Shown one piece after another: positions 27,818 through 35,851 of a stretch of DNA of 64,000 nucleotides (within the stretch, counting starts at the first letter, position 1; each line of letters begins with the position of its first letter). The DNA comes from Xanthobacteraceae bacterium (GTDB lineage Bacteria > Pseudomonadota > Alphaproteobacteria > Rhizobiales > Xanthobacteraceae). The DNA is taken from contig JALHLQ010000006.1 of NCBI GenBank assembly GCA_022844485.1, forward strand, positions 1-64,000, in the 5' to 3' direction. Under the pieces are notes generated by a model, which worked only from the letters and a program-made list of their open reading frames with translations, did not search any database and had not been told where the DNA came from. A program made the position numbers and the translations under genes.

Positions 27818-28675
27818 ATGACCGCCACCGCCAAACGCTTTCAGCCGCCCCGCGTCGATTTCGCCAAGTTCAAGCCGCAGCATTTCGGCTGGCAGCTCGA
27901 CGGCAAGGTCGCCACCGTCACCCTCAACCGGCCCGAGCGCAAGAACCCGCTGACGCTGGAATCCTATGCCGAGCTGCGCGACACCTTCCGTGATCTCACT
28001 TACGCCGACGGCGTCAAGACCGTGGTGATCACCGGGGCCGGCGGCAATTTCTGCTCCGGCGGCGACGTGCACGAGATCATCGGCCCCTTGGTCGAGATGC
28101 AGCGCAAGGACGACATGGCGGGGCTGCTCGCCTTCACCCGCATGACCGGCGATCTCGTCAAAGCCATGCGCGCCTGCCCGCAGCCCATCGTCGCCGCCAT
28201 CGACGGGGTGTGCGCAGGCGCCGGCGCGATCCTCGCCATGGCGTCGGACCTGCGCTTTGGCACCGCGCAAAGCAAGGTCGCCTTTCTGTTCGTGCGGGTC
28301 GGGCTTGCCGGCGCCGATATGGGCGCCTGCAATATGCTGCCGCGCATCATCGGCGCCGGACGCGCGGCCGAGCTCCTCTATACCGGCCGCGCCATGGACG
28401 GTGCGGAAGCCGAACGCTGGGGGTTCTACAACAGGCTCTGCGAGCCCTCAGCGGTGCTCGTCGAGGCGCAGGCCATGGCCAAGTCGCTCGCCGACGGCCC
28501 CACCTTCGCGCATGCGATGACCAAGACATGCATCCATCAGGAATGGAACATGGGCATCGACGACGCCATCGAGGCCGAAGCCCAGGCGCAGGCCATCTGC
28601 ATGCAGACCAAAGACTACGAGCGCGCCTACGAGGCCTTCGTCAACAAGAAGAAGCCGGTCTTCGAAGGCAATTGA
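27818..28675 (+). CDS. Enoyl-CoA hydratase/isomerase family protein
   Basis: A 285-residue crotonase-fold enzyme. The oxyanion-hole region is [17 protein letters not shown], followed by [23 protein letters not shown] and the active loop [26 protein letters not shown] tyrosine/methionine-rich C-terminal tail ([25 protein letters not shown]) fits many aromatic-degradation hydratases. It lies 96 bases after the SDR gene and is preceded by CAGGAGAAG. It could hydrate 3,4-dehydroadipyl-CoA after isomerisation or a cyclohexenecarboxyl-CoA; the choice is not decided by sequence. Confidence 0.88.
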   Translation: MTATAKRFQPPRVDFAKFKPQHFGWQLDGKVATVTLNRPERKNPLTLESYAELRDTFRDLTYADGVKTVVITGAGGNFCSGGDVHEIIGPLVEMQRKDDMAGLLAFTRMTGDLVKAMRACPQPIVAAIDGVCAGAGAILAMASDLRFGTAQSKVAFLFVRVGLAGADMGACNMLPRIIGAGRAAELLYTGRAMDGAEAERWGFYNRLCEPSAVLVEAQAMAKSLADGPTFAHAMTKTCIHQEWNMGIDDAIEAEAQAQAICMQTKDYERAYEAFVNKKKPVFEGN

Positions 28676-28679
28676 GGCG

Positions 28680-29507
28680 CTATTTTTCTCGAAGATACGG
28701 TCGCATCGCCGCCACGATCGTTTCGAGCACGACTAGCGCATCGACTGCGCCGTCGGCCTGGCCTTTTTCGAAGTCCTGTTCGATTTGGCCCATCTGGTTT
28801 GTCACATGCGCGAGACAAAGCACATGGCGCTCTGCCTTGCGCGCAAAGGCATAAAGTGCGGCGGCCTCCATTTCGACCGCAAGGAGACCTTTTTCGCGTG
28901 CGGACTGGATCGCTTCGGCAGTTTCACGGAACGGCGCGTCCGTTGTCCAGCTCGGGCCGATAATGGCAGGCAGGCCGCGTTGCTGCAGCGCCTTGGCTGC
29001 GAGCGCAACAAGCCGCGCATCGGCCTCGGAATACGGCGACGGCGGCGCGTAATGATAGCTCGTTCCTTCGTCGCGGAGTGCACGATCGATGATGACGAAA
29101 TATGGCGGCGGCCCCGCCGGCGCGATCTGCCCGGCTGAGGTGAGGCTTATGAGAGCGCGTGCGCCGCTTGCGAACAATTCCTCGGCAACCAGCACGGCGA
29201 ACGGCGCGCCGACCGCGCAGCCGACGATCCCCGTCGGCTGGCCGCCAAGCGAGAAAGTTTCGAGGTCCGTGTGGTAGCAAGGCCAAGCCTCGAATCGCCG
29301 TGCCTGACCCGTGCGCTTTAGCATGCGAACGATGTCGCCATCCGGATCGAGCAAGCAGACGTCGGGCACGGAAACGGGCGCAAGCCCCTTCTGCCGGCGC
29401 GCCTCGCGTATCAGAGCATCGGGTAGAAATACGGATGGCGAGGACGGGTTCTTGTTGTCGAGAATGGGCGGTGCCGCCGCCATTCGGTGATCTCGATTGC
29501 TTGGCAT
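28680..29507 (-). CDS. Nucleoside phosphorylase (PNP/UDP family)
   Basis: A 275-residue protein of the purine/uridine phosphorylase superfamily. It contains the phosphate/ribose region GQPTGIVGCAVGAPFAVLVAEELFASGARALISLTSAG and the hallmark LLAVEMEAAALYAFA that places the ribose-binding glutamate. It would split a nucleoside with phosphate (or hydrolyse it) in the cytoplasm. The gene ends four bases from the hydratase gene in convergent orientation and is divergent from a methyltransferase gene. A link to aromatic metabolism is not evident. Confidence 0.85.
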   Translation of the reverse strand: MPSNRDHRMAAAPPILDNKNPSSPSVFLPDALIREARRQKGLAPVSVPDVCLLDPDGDIVRMLKRTGQARRFEAWPCYHTDLETFSLGGQPTGIVGCAVGAPFAVLVAEELFASGARALISLTSAGQIAPAGPPPYFVIIDRALRDEGTSYHYAPPSPYSEADARLVALAAKALQQRGLPAIIGPSWTTDAPFRETAEAIQSAREKGLLAVEMEAAALYAFARKAERHVLCLAHVTNQMGQIEQDFEKGQADGAVDALVVLETIVAAMRPYLREK

Positions 29508-29531
29508 TCGAAAGGCGCCTCGAGTTGAACG

Positions 29532-30158
29532 ATGACAGACTCAATCCGGAATCATTGGGACAAGGTTTACACCCGAAAGGCCGAAAACGAGGTCAGCTGG
29601 TTCGAGGATGTCCCGGCCGTTTCCCTAGAGCTTATCGCCGCGGCGGGCGCAACCCGGCACTCGTCGATCATCGATGTCGGCGGGGGCGCATCGCGCCTGG
29701 CGGATGCGTTGCTCGCCGCTGGTTTCGATGCAGTCAGCGTGCTCGACATTTCTCCGGCTGCGCTGGAGAGTGCGAAGGCGCGGCTCGGGCCGCGCGCGGA
29801 CAGGGTGACGTGGCTCGTCGCCGACGTGACGCGGTGGGATCCGGATCGCACGTATGATGTCTGGCATGACCGCGCGGCGTTCCACTTCCTGGTCAAACCT
29901 GAGGACCAGGCGGCCTATGTCGAGCGGCTGACGAAAGGGATCGCGCCAGACGGAGCAGTGATCATCGGAACGTTCGCGCTGGATGGGCCGCAGATGTGCA
30001 GCGGACTTCCGGTGCAGCGATATGACGGCGCGACACTGGCCAAAACTCTTGGGAGATCATTCGAGCTTATCGAAACGCGCCGCCATCAGCATCGGACGCC
30101 GGCCAACGCGGTGCAGAATTTCCAGTTCAGCCGGCTGAGGAGGGTGCGGGCGCCCTGA
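29532..30158 (+). CDS. Class I SAM-dependent methyltransferase
   Basis: A 208-residue methyltransferase with SAM motif I SIIDVGGGASRLADALLAAG, motif II region VLDISPAALESAKARLG and DVWHDRAAFHFLV after the third strand. The start HWDKVYTRKAENEVSWFEDVPAVSLELI is that of a common family of small soluble methyltransferases of unknown substrate, some acting on thiols or metalloids. Only 24 bases separate it from the divergent nucleoside phosphorylase gene; it converges on the second CoA ligase with 3 bases between. Function unknown beyond methyl transfer. Confidence 0.88.
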   Translation: MTDSIRNHWDKVYTRKAENEVSWFEDVPAVSLELIAAAGATRHSSIIDVGGGASRLADALLAAGFDAVSVLDISPAALESAKARLGPRADRVTWLVADVTRWDPDRTYDVWHDRAAFHFLVKPEDQAAYVERLTKGIAPDGAVIIGTFALDGPQMCSGLPVQRYDGATLAKTLGRSFELIETRRHQHRTPANAVQNFQFSRLRRVRAP

Positions 30159-30161
30159 GAC

Positions 30162-31709
30162 TCAGTTCTCCCGCAGGAGGTATCGCTGGATCTTTCCCGT
30201 TGGCGTTTTCGGCAGCGTCTCCATGAAGATGATCCAACGCGGATACTTCCAGGGGCCAATGGCGCGCTTCACGTGCGTTTTCAGGTCCTCATAGAGGAAG
30301 CGGCCTGGCTCATGCGGGGCCGGACCGTTCTTCAAGACGACATAGGCCTTGGGTTTCACGAGACCGTCGGTGTCCTGAGCCGGAACGACCGCCGCTTCGA
30401 GCACATCGGGATGGCTGATCAGCGCGGCCTCCACCTCGTAGGGCGAGACCCAGATTCCGCTCACCTTGAACATGTCGTCCGTCCGCCCGCAGAGCGTCAG
30501 CATGCCGTCCGGGCGGCGGATGTATTTGTCGCCCGTGCGCGTCCACTCGCCCATGAAGGTGCGGCGCGACTTCTCGCGCTGATTCCAATAGCCGTTCGCC
30601 GAGGTGTCGCCGCGCACGAGCAGTTCGCCCACCTCGTCGTCGCCGACATCGCTGTCCGCGTCGTCGACAAGCCGCACCTCGTAGCCATCAAGCGGACGGC
30701 CCGAGGTGCCGTATTCGACCGCATCCGGACGGTTGCCGATAAAAAAATGCAGCATCTCCGTTGAGCCGACTACATTGACGATGTCGAGGCCGAAGCGCGC
30801 GCGCCAGCTCTCTCCGAGATGGGCGGGCAAGGCCTCGCCCGCCGACACGCACAGGCGCATGCGTTCGAAGCCGGTGATCGGTCCATGGATGTCGGCCTCG
30901 GCGAGCATGGCCGCGTAGAAGGTCGGCACGGCATAGAACATGGTCGGGCGCCAGCGCGCGAGCAGGTCGAACACCGACTTCGGGGTCGGCCGCTCGGGAT
31001 AGAGCACGGTGGTTGCGCCGACCGACATCGGGCAGGTCACCGCATTGCCGAGGCCGAAGGAGAACGACATTTTTGCGACCGAGTGGATGACATCGTCCTC
31101 GCGAATGCCAAGGAGCCTTTGCCCGGAATATTTCGCCGTCCTCATCGGGCTCGTGTGCACATGCATGACGCCCTTCGGCATGCCGGTCGTGCCCGACGAG
31201 TAGAGCCAGAAGGCGACTTCATCGGCGCGCGTGTCCGCCGGCGGCGCGGGTTCTTCGGCATTGAGCAAAGTATCGAAACGCGGGCGGTTGCCGCTCTCCT
31301 TGCCGACGACAACGATGCATTTCAGCATGTCGAGACCGGCCGCTGCTTCTTCGGCGACTTCGAGAAGCTGCTCAGACACGAACAGCACTTTGGCGCGTGA
31401 GTCCTCGAGGACATACCGATATTGATCGGCCGTCAGGCGCGTGTTCAGCGGAACCGGGATGATACCGGCCCGGATCGCCCCCCAGAACAGAACCGGGAAA
31501 TCGACGGTGTCGAGCAGGATCATGACGACGCGATTTTCCCGCCGCACGCCGAGCCGGGTCAGCATGGGACCAACGCGTGCGGCCGCGTCGCCCAACTCGC
31601 CATAGGTCAGCGCGCGTTCGAGATCGATGAAGGCGGGCTTGTCCCCGCGGCCTTCGGCCACGTTGCGGTCGACGAAGTCGACCGCGGCGTTGTAATCCCC
31701 CGAGCGCAT
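30162..31709 (-). CDS. Second benzoate-CoA ligase family protein (possible 4-hydroxybenzoate-CoA ligase)
   Basis: A 515-residue AMP-forming ligase closely related to the first copy: YNAAVDFVDRNVAEGRGDKPAF at the start, YSSGTTGMPKGVMHVH, GRTDDMFKVSGIWVSPYEVE and PKTPTGKIQRYLL. The ATG at 31709 aligns with the paralogue although an upstream start (31805) is open. Nearness to the 4-hydroxybenzoyl-CoA reductase genes suggests it may activate 4-hydroxybenzoate, leaving benzoate to the first copy. That split is inference; benzoate-CoA ligases often accept several substrates. Confidence 0.88.
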   Translation of the reverse strand: MRSGDYNAAVDFVDRNVAEGRGDKPAFIDLERALTYGELGDAAARVGPMLTRLGVRRENRVVMILLDTVDFPVLFWGAIRAGIIPVPLNTRLTADQYRYVLEDSRAKVLFVSEQLLEVAEEAAAGLDMLKCIVVVGKESGNRPRFDTLLNAEEPAPPADTRADEVAFWLYSSGTTGMPKGVMHVHTSPMRTAKYSGQRLLGIREDDVIHSVAKMSFSFGLGNAVTCPMSVGATTVLYPERPTPKSVFDLLARWRPTMFYAVPTFYAAMLAEADIHGPITGFERMRLCVSAGEALPAHLGESWRARFGLDIVNVVGSTEMLHFFIGNRPDAVEYGTSGRPLDGYEVRLVDDADSDVGDDEVGELLVRGDTSANGYWNQREKSRRTFMGEWTRTGDKYIRRPDGMLTLCGRTDDMFKVSGIWVSPYEVEAALISHPDVLEAAVVPAQDTDGLVKPKAYVVLKNGPAPHEPGRFLYEDLKTHVKRAIGPWKYPRWIIFMETLPKTPTGKIQRYLLREN

Positions 31710-31862
31710 GCACAATCCGGCAAAGTGGTACGCCTTTGCATCAAGCGCAGGTTCGCGTCGACGCGCTTTGACTTGAATCAGACGTGCAGGACCGGCGCCC
31801 GGCAAACCGACCGTCTTGGCCGGGCTTGTTCCGGCGATCCGGGGTTTCGTTCTATTGCGTTA

Positions 31863-32321
31863 CTATCCCAGCGCGGCCGCCAGCTTGCGCCGTTCAGCGG
31901 GATGCTGCCTGTCAACAAGCTTCAGCATCGTCGCCACCGTGATCGAGCCGAGCGTGGCGCGCGCGATATCGTCGATCTCGCCGAGCACGCGGTTCAGCGC
32001 AAGGCCCTCGTCGGTCGTGTCGGCGGAATCGTTGTCGGCCTCCTCGGGACCGAGATTTTCGAAGAGCTGGATGATGTCGAGCAGACTCACACGCCGCGCA
32101 TTGCCGATGAACTGATAGCCGCCGCCGGCGCCGCGCGCGGAGCGCACGAGGTTGGCGCGGCCGAGCACGTTCATCACCTTTGCGAGGTGATGGTTTGACA
32201 CGCCGAATTTCTGGCCGATTTCAGCGACCGACAATTGGCGCTCGGGCTGGGCCGCAAGCTCCAGCACGGCGAAGACGGCGAGGCGGCTTGAAATCTGCAG
32301 CTTCATGCGAGACTCAATCAA
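31863..32321 (-). CDS. Rrf2-family transcriptional regulator without Fe-S cysteines
   Basis: About 150 residues: a winged-helix domain (MKLQISSRLAVFAVLELAAQ, LSVAEIGQKFGVSNHHLAKVMNVLGRANLVRSARGAGGGYQF) typical of Rrf2 regulators such as IscR and NsrR. Unlike those, it contains no cysteine at all, so it cannot hold an iron-sulfur cluster through cysteine thiolates and must sense something else. The start may be MIESRM at 32321, overlapping the acetyltransferase stop, or MKLQ at 32306. It is divergent from the hcr operon through the gap 32836-33026 and may regulate it. Confidence 0.85.
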   Translation of the reverse strand: MIESRMKLQISSRLAVFAVLELAAQPERQLSVAEIGQKFGVSNHHLAKVMNVLGRANLVRSARGAGGGYQFIGNARRVSLLDIIQLFENLGPEEADNDSADTTDEGLALNRVLGEIDDIARATLGSITVATMLKLVDRQHPAERRKLAAALG

Positions 32322-32835
32322 GTTCCTTTTCGAGCTGGATATAGGGGCCCGCCATCATCCCTTCACCACGGAAGAAGCGCAGATGCAGCTGGTTGTCGCG
32401 GGCGACCATGGTGCGCATCTTCGTCATGCCGGCTTTACGGAATTCGGATTCAATCGCGGAGAAGAGCGATTGCCCTATGCCATGCAGCCGCTGATCCGGA
32501 TCGACCGAGAGCGCGAAGACCCAGCCGCAGGGCTCGGAGCCGAATTCCCAAGCGCGGATCTCGCCGATGATGAAGCCGAGCAGGCCGCGACTCGCCGACC
32601 CTGCGGGCGGTTCGGCCACCAGGAAGAAGCGCTCCATCAACCGGCGTTCGCCATAACGCTCGAACAGATCCGTCCAGTATTCAGGTTTCGCCAGCCCGGT
32701 GATGCGGGCGTCCAGCGCGATCACGAGCGGGATGTCCGCCGCACCTACACGGCGAATGGCAAGACGGATGCGAGCAAGTTCCGTCCTGAAGTCTGCCGCC
32801 GTAACGGCCATGCTGGGTCTCTCTCGCGCTGACAA
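32314..32835 (-). CDS. GNAT-family N-acetyltransferase
   Basis: A 173-residue acetyltransferase; a start at 32811 (MAVTAADFRTEL) is also possible. The acetyl-CoA site is VFALSVDPDQRLHGIGQSLFSAIE, preceded by GFIIGEIRAWEF and followed by a typical final strand (HLRFFRGEGMMAG). It is translationally coupled to the Rrf2 gene. GNAT enzymes of this type can acetylate proteins, including acyl-CoA synthetases, so it could tune the nearby CoA ligases, but this is speculation; the acceptor is not known. Confidence 0.82.
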   Translation of the reverse strand: MSARERPSMAVTAADFRTELARIRLAIRRVGAADIPLVIALDARITGLAKPEYWTDLFERYGERRLMERFFLVAEPPAGSASRGLLGFIIGEIRAWEFGSEPCGWVFALSVDPDQRLHGIGQSLFSAIESEFRKAGMTKMRTMVARDNQLHLRFFRGEGMMAGPYIQLEKELD

Positions 32836-32871
32836 CGGGAATCACAAGAGGCGATTTCCTAAGGAAAACAG

Positions 32872-32934
32872 CGTACCCCATAAATAAGCATTGTGGTACG
32901 GATTTAATTGAGTATCCTTGTACTGAATTAACAA
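32872..32934. promoter_or_regulatory. Repeat-rich divergent control region between Rrf2/GNAT and hcr genes
   Basis: The 191-base divergent gap holds a region clearly richer in A and T. CGTACC at 32872 and GGTACG at 32895 form an inverted repeat with 17 bases between. The related direct repeats GTACGGATTTAA (32896) and GTACTGAATTAA (32920) are 24 bases apart. The three GTAC cores (32873, 32896, 32920) are thus spaced 23-24 bases. This is a plausible operator and promoter region for hcr, maybe bound by the Rrf2 regulator. Confidence 0.4.
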
Positions 32935-33026
32935 ACTGCCCTGCTGCGCCCCTAATGCGGGTCAGTTCCAGAACCGGTTCGGCGGGTTTTCCGCAAAAAT
33001 GCGGCTATTCAGGCAGGAGCGGGCCG

Positions 33027-33521
33027 ATGGAGATGCCACGGCGGGGGTCGCGCAAACGACTCTTGCGCTTGAAGCTCAACGGGCGTCCCCGCGAGGATGC
33101 GGTGGCGGACAACGAGCTCCTGGTCGATTACCTGCGCGAGACGGCGCGTCTCACGGGCACGAAAACCGGCTGCGACGGCGGCGAGTGCGGCGCCTGCACC
33201 GTGCTGGTCGATGGAGAACCCACGCTCTCTTGCATTACGCTTGCGGCGCGATGCGAGGGTAAGAGCGTCGAGACGATCGAAAGTCTCGCAACCCAAGGCC
33301 GGCTCAATGCGCTGCAGCGCGCTTTTCACGAAAAGCTCGGCACGCAGTGCGGCTTCTGCACCCCGGGGATGATCATGGCGGCGGAGTCGCTCTTGCGCCG
33401 CAATCCACGCCCAAGCGATGATGACATTCGGGCTGCGCTCGCCGGCAATCTCTGCCGCTGCACGGGGTACGTGAAGATCATCGAGTCGGTTCGCGCGGCT
33501 GCGTCGGAGAGCGTGGGATGA
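33027..33521 (+). CDS. hcrC: 4-hydroxybenzoyl-CoA reductase, gamma subunit (two [2Fe-2S] clusters)
   Basis: A 164-residue xanthine-oxidase-family iron-sulfur subunit. The plant-type ferredoxin cluster is set by CDGGECGACTVLVDG and a later cysteine (LSC). The second [2Fe-2S] cluster comes from [11 protein letters not shown] and NLCRCTGY. The ATG at 33027 follows AGGAGC; longer upstream starts are less likely. It carries electrons between the flavin/[4Fe-4S] subunit and the molybdenum centre. The stop overlaps the alpha-subunit start (ATGA). The role is fixed by hcrB two genes on. Confidence 0.92.
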   Translation: MEMPRRGSRKRLLRLKLNGRPREDAVADNELLVDYLRETARLTGTKTGCDGGECGACTVLVDGEPTLSCITLAARCEGKSVETIESLATQGRLNALQRAFHEKLGTQCGFCTPGMIMAAESLLRRNPRPSDDDIRAALAGNLCRCTGYVKIIESVRAAASESVG

Positions 33522-35851
33522 CCGTACAACCGAAATCCCTGAATGCGGAAACGCGCAAAGGCGTCCCGCTGATCGACGGCGTCGACAAGGTGACGGGCCG
33601 CGCCAAATACACCGCCGACCTGGAGCGCACGGGCGCGCTGATCGGGCGCATCTTCCGCAGCCCGGTGGCGCATGGCGAAATCCTGCGGCTCGACGTGTCG
33701 AAGGCGCGCGCGCTCGAAGGCGTCGTTGCGGTCGTCACGGGCGATGACTGCCCGCACCCTTACGGCGTCCTGCCGATTGCAATGAACGAATATCCGATGG
33801 CGCGCGGGCGCGTGCGCTATCGCGGCGAGCCGCTCGCGGCTGTTGCCGCTGTCGATGCCGAAACGGCACAGCGCGCGCTCGACCTCATCCAAATCGAACT
33901 GCGAGAGCTGCCTGCCTACTTCACCTCGGATGCGGCGCGCGCGCCGGGCGCGACCCTCCTGCACGACAACAAGCCGGGCAATCTCGAGCGCGAAGTGCAC
34001 CACACCTTTGGCGACGTGGCGCAGGGGTTTGCCGAAGCCGACCTCGTGCGCGAAGCGCGGATCTCCTGCGGCGAGGTCAACCACGCACAGATCGAGCCGC
34101 ATGCCGCGCTCGCCGAATATGATCCGTTGACGCAGCGGCTGACCATGCAGGACGTGAGTCAGGTCGGCTATTATCTGCACCTGCAGCTTGCGCGCATCCT
34201 GGAGATGGACGAGTCGCGCATCCGCGTCATCAAGCCCTTTGTCGGCGGCGGCTTCGGCGCGCGCGTCGAGGTCTTGAATTTCGAATTGATCACCGCGCTG
34301 CTCGCAAAGAAGGCGGCCGGCAAGGTGTATATGCAGCTCACGCGCGAGGAGAATTTCCTCACCCATCGCGCGCGGCCGCAAACCGACGTCAAGCTCAAGC
34401 TCGGCATGAAGCGCAACGGCAAGATCACGGCCTGCGAGTGCGAGGTCGTGCAGCGCGGCGGCGCCTATGCCGGCTACGGAATCGTGACGATCCTCTATGC
34501 CGGCTCGCTGCTGCAGGGGCTCTACGACATTCCCGCGGTGAAGTATGACGGCTATCGCGTCTACGCCAACTTGCCGCCCTGCGGCGCGATGCGCGGGCAT
34601 GGCAGCGTGAATACGCGACACGCTTTCGAATGCCTGCTTGACCGCATGGTTCGAGAGCTGCGGCTCGATCCCTTCCTCGTGCGCCACGCCAATCTCTTGC
34701 AGGCGCCGACGCGAACGATGAACGATCTGATGGTCAACAGCTACGGCCTGCCCGAATGCCTCGACCGTGTCGAGAAGGCGAGCGGCTGGCACGAGCGCCT
34801 CGGCAAGCTGCCTCCCGGCAAAGGCCTTGGGATGGCGTGCTCGCACTATGTGAGCGGCGCGGCGAAGCCGATCCACTGGACCGGCGAGCCGCACGCCGTC
34901 GTCAATGTGAGGCTCGACTTCGATGGCGGGATCACCGCGCTGACCGGGGCCGCCGATATCGGCCAGGGCTCCTCCACCATGGTGGCGATCGCGGTTGCGG
35001 AGACGCTCGGGGTTGCGATCGAGCGCGTGCGCGTGATCGCCGGGGACAGCGCGATCACGCCAAAGGATAACGGCGCCTATTCGTCGCGCATCACGTTCAT
35101 GGTCGGCAATGCCGCCATCGACGCCGCGCGCAATCTTCGGACCATTCTTGTCGAAGCCGCGGCGAAGAAGCTCGAAGCCCGGCCGGAAGACGTCGTCTGC
35201 GAGGGCGAACTGTTTCGCATCGGCGCGGGCGAGCAATCGACGCTGTCCTTTGACGAGGTCGCCAAGGCCGCGCTCATCGACCAAGGCGCGCTTACGGTGA
35301 AAGGCACATTCACCTGCCCGCCCGAGGCTCAGGGCGGCAAACACAGGGGCGGCGCGGTCGGTTCGACCATGGGGTTCTCGTATGCCGCGCAAGTGGTGGA
35401 GGTGAGCGTCGACGAGGCAACCGGCATGATTTCCGTCGACAAGGTGTGGGCCGCGCTCGATTGCGGACGTGCCATCAACCCGCTCGCCGTGCAAGGACAA
35501 ATCGAAGGCTCCGTGTGGATGGGCATGGGCCAGGCCTTGAGCGAGGAGACGCGCTATCTGGATGGGCTGCCCGCGCATGCAAGCCTTCTGGAATACCGCG
35601 TACCGACGATCGTCGAGTCGCCCCCGGTCGAAGTACATATCGTCGAGAGCAACGACCCGCTCGGACCGTTCGGCGCCAAGGAAGCGAGCGAAGGCGCGCT
35701 TGCCGGATTCCCGCCGGCTCTGGCGAACGCGGTTGCCAATGCTATCGGCGTCGACATGCACGAAATCCCGCTGACCCCCGACCGCATCATGGATGCGCTG
35801 GTCGAGCGGCGGCGGCGCGAGAAACTTGCCGCGCGTAAGGCCGCGTCATGA
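33518..35851 (+). CDS. hcrA: 4-hydroxybenzoyl-CoA reductase, alpha (molybdenum cofactor) subunit
   Basis: A 777-residue catalytic subunit of the xanthine oxidase family, near the length of Thauera HcrA. Motifs are GVPLIDGVDKVTGRAKYTADL at the start, VKPFVGGGFGARVEVLNFELITALLAKK and YANLPPCGAMRGHGSVNTRHAFE. It also has GAADIGQGSSTMVAIAVAE and the cofactor glutamate region GPFGAKEASEGALAGFPPAL. It would remove the 4-hydroxyl of 4-hydroxybenzoyl-CoA reductively, yielding benzoyl-CoA for the box route. Genes on both sides overlap it by four bases. Confidence 0.93.
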   Translation: MTVQPKSLNAETRKGVPLIDGVDKVTGRAKYTADLERTGALIGRIFRSPVAHGEILRLDVSKARALEGVVAVVTGDDCPHPYGVLPIAMNEYPMARGRVRYRGEPLAAVAAVDAETAQRALDLIQIELRELPAYFTSDAARAPGATLLHDNKPGNLEREVHHTFGDVAQGFAEADLVREARISCGEVNHAQIEPHAALAEYDPLTQRLTMQDVSQVGYYLHLQLARILEMDESRIRVIKPFVGGGFGARVEVLNFELITALLAKKAAGKVYMQLTREENFLTHRARPQTDVKLKLGMKRNGKITACECEVVQRGGAYAGYGIVTILYAGSLLQGLYDIPAVKYDGYRVYANLPPCGAMRGHGSVNTRHAFECLLDRMVRELRLDPFLVRHANLLQAPTRTMNDLMVNSYGLPECLDRVEKASGWHERLGKLPPGKGLGMACSHYVSGAAKPIHWTGEPHAVVNVRLDFDGGITALTGAADIGQGSSTMVAIAVAETLGVAIERVRVIAGDSAITPKDNGAYSSRITFMVGNAAIDAARNLRTILVEAAAKKLEARPEDVVCEGELFRIGAGEQSTLSFDEVAKAALIDQGALTVKGTFTCPPEAQGGKHRGGAVGSTMGFSYAAQVVEVSVDEATGMISVDKVWAALDCGRAINPLAVQGQIEGSVWMGMGQALSEETRYLDGLPAHASLLEYRVPTIVESPPVEVHIVESNDPLGPFGAKEASEGALAGFPPALANAVANAIGVDMHEIPLTPDRIMDALVERRRREKLAARKAAS

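Noticed and set aside
26809-27993. Plus-strand frame of 394 codons across the dehydrogenase and SDR genes
   Set aside because: It is a shifted frame of the real genes, rich in Arg and Gly, without motifs.
33326-35761. Very long open frame (over 800 codons) on the minus strand opposite hcrA
   Set aside because: It is the antisense shadow of hcrA in GC-rich DNA: composition is dominated by Arg, Ala, His and Asp and no family motif appears, while the plus strand encodes a full molybdenum subunit.
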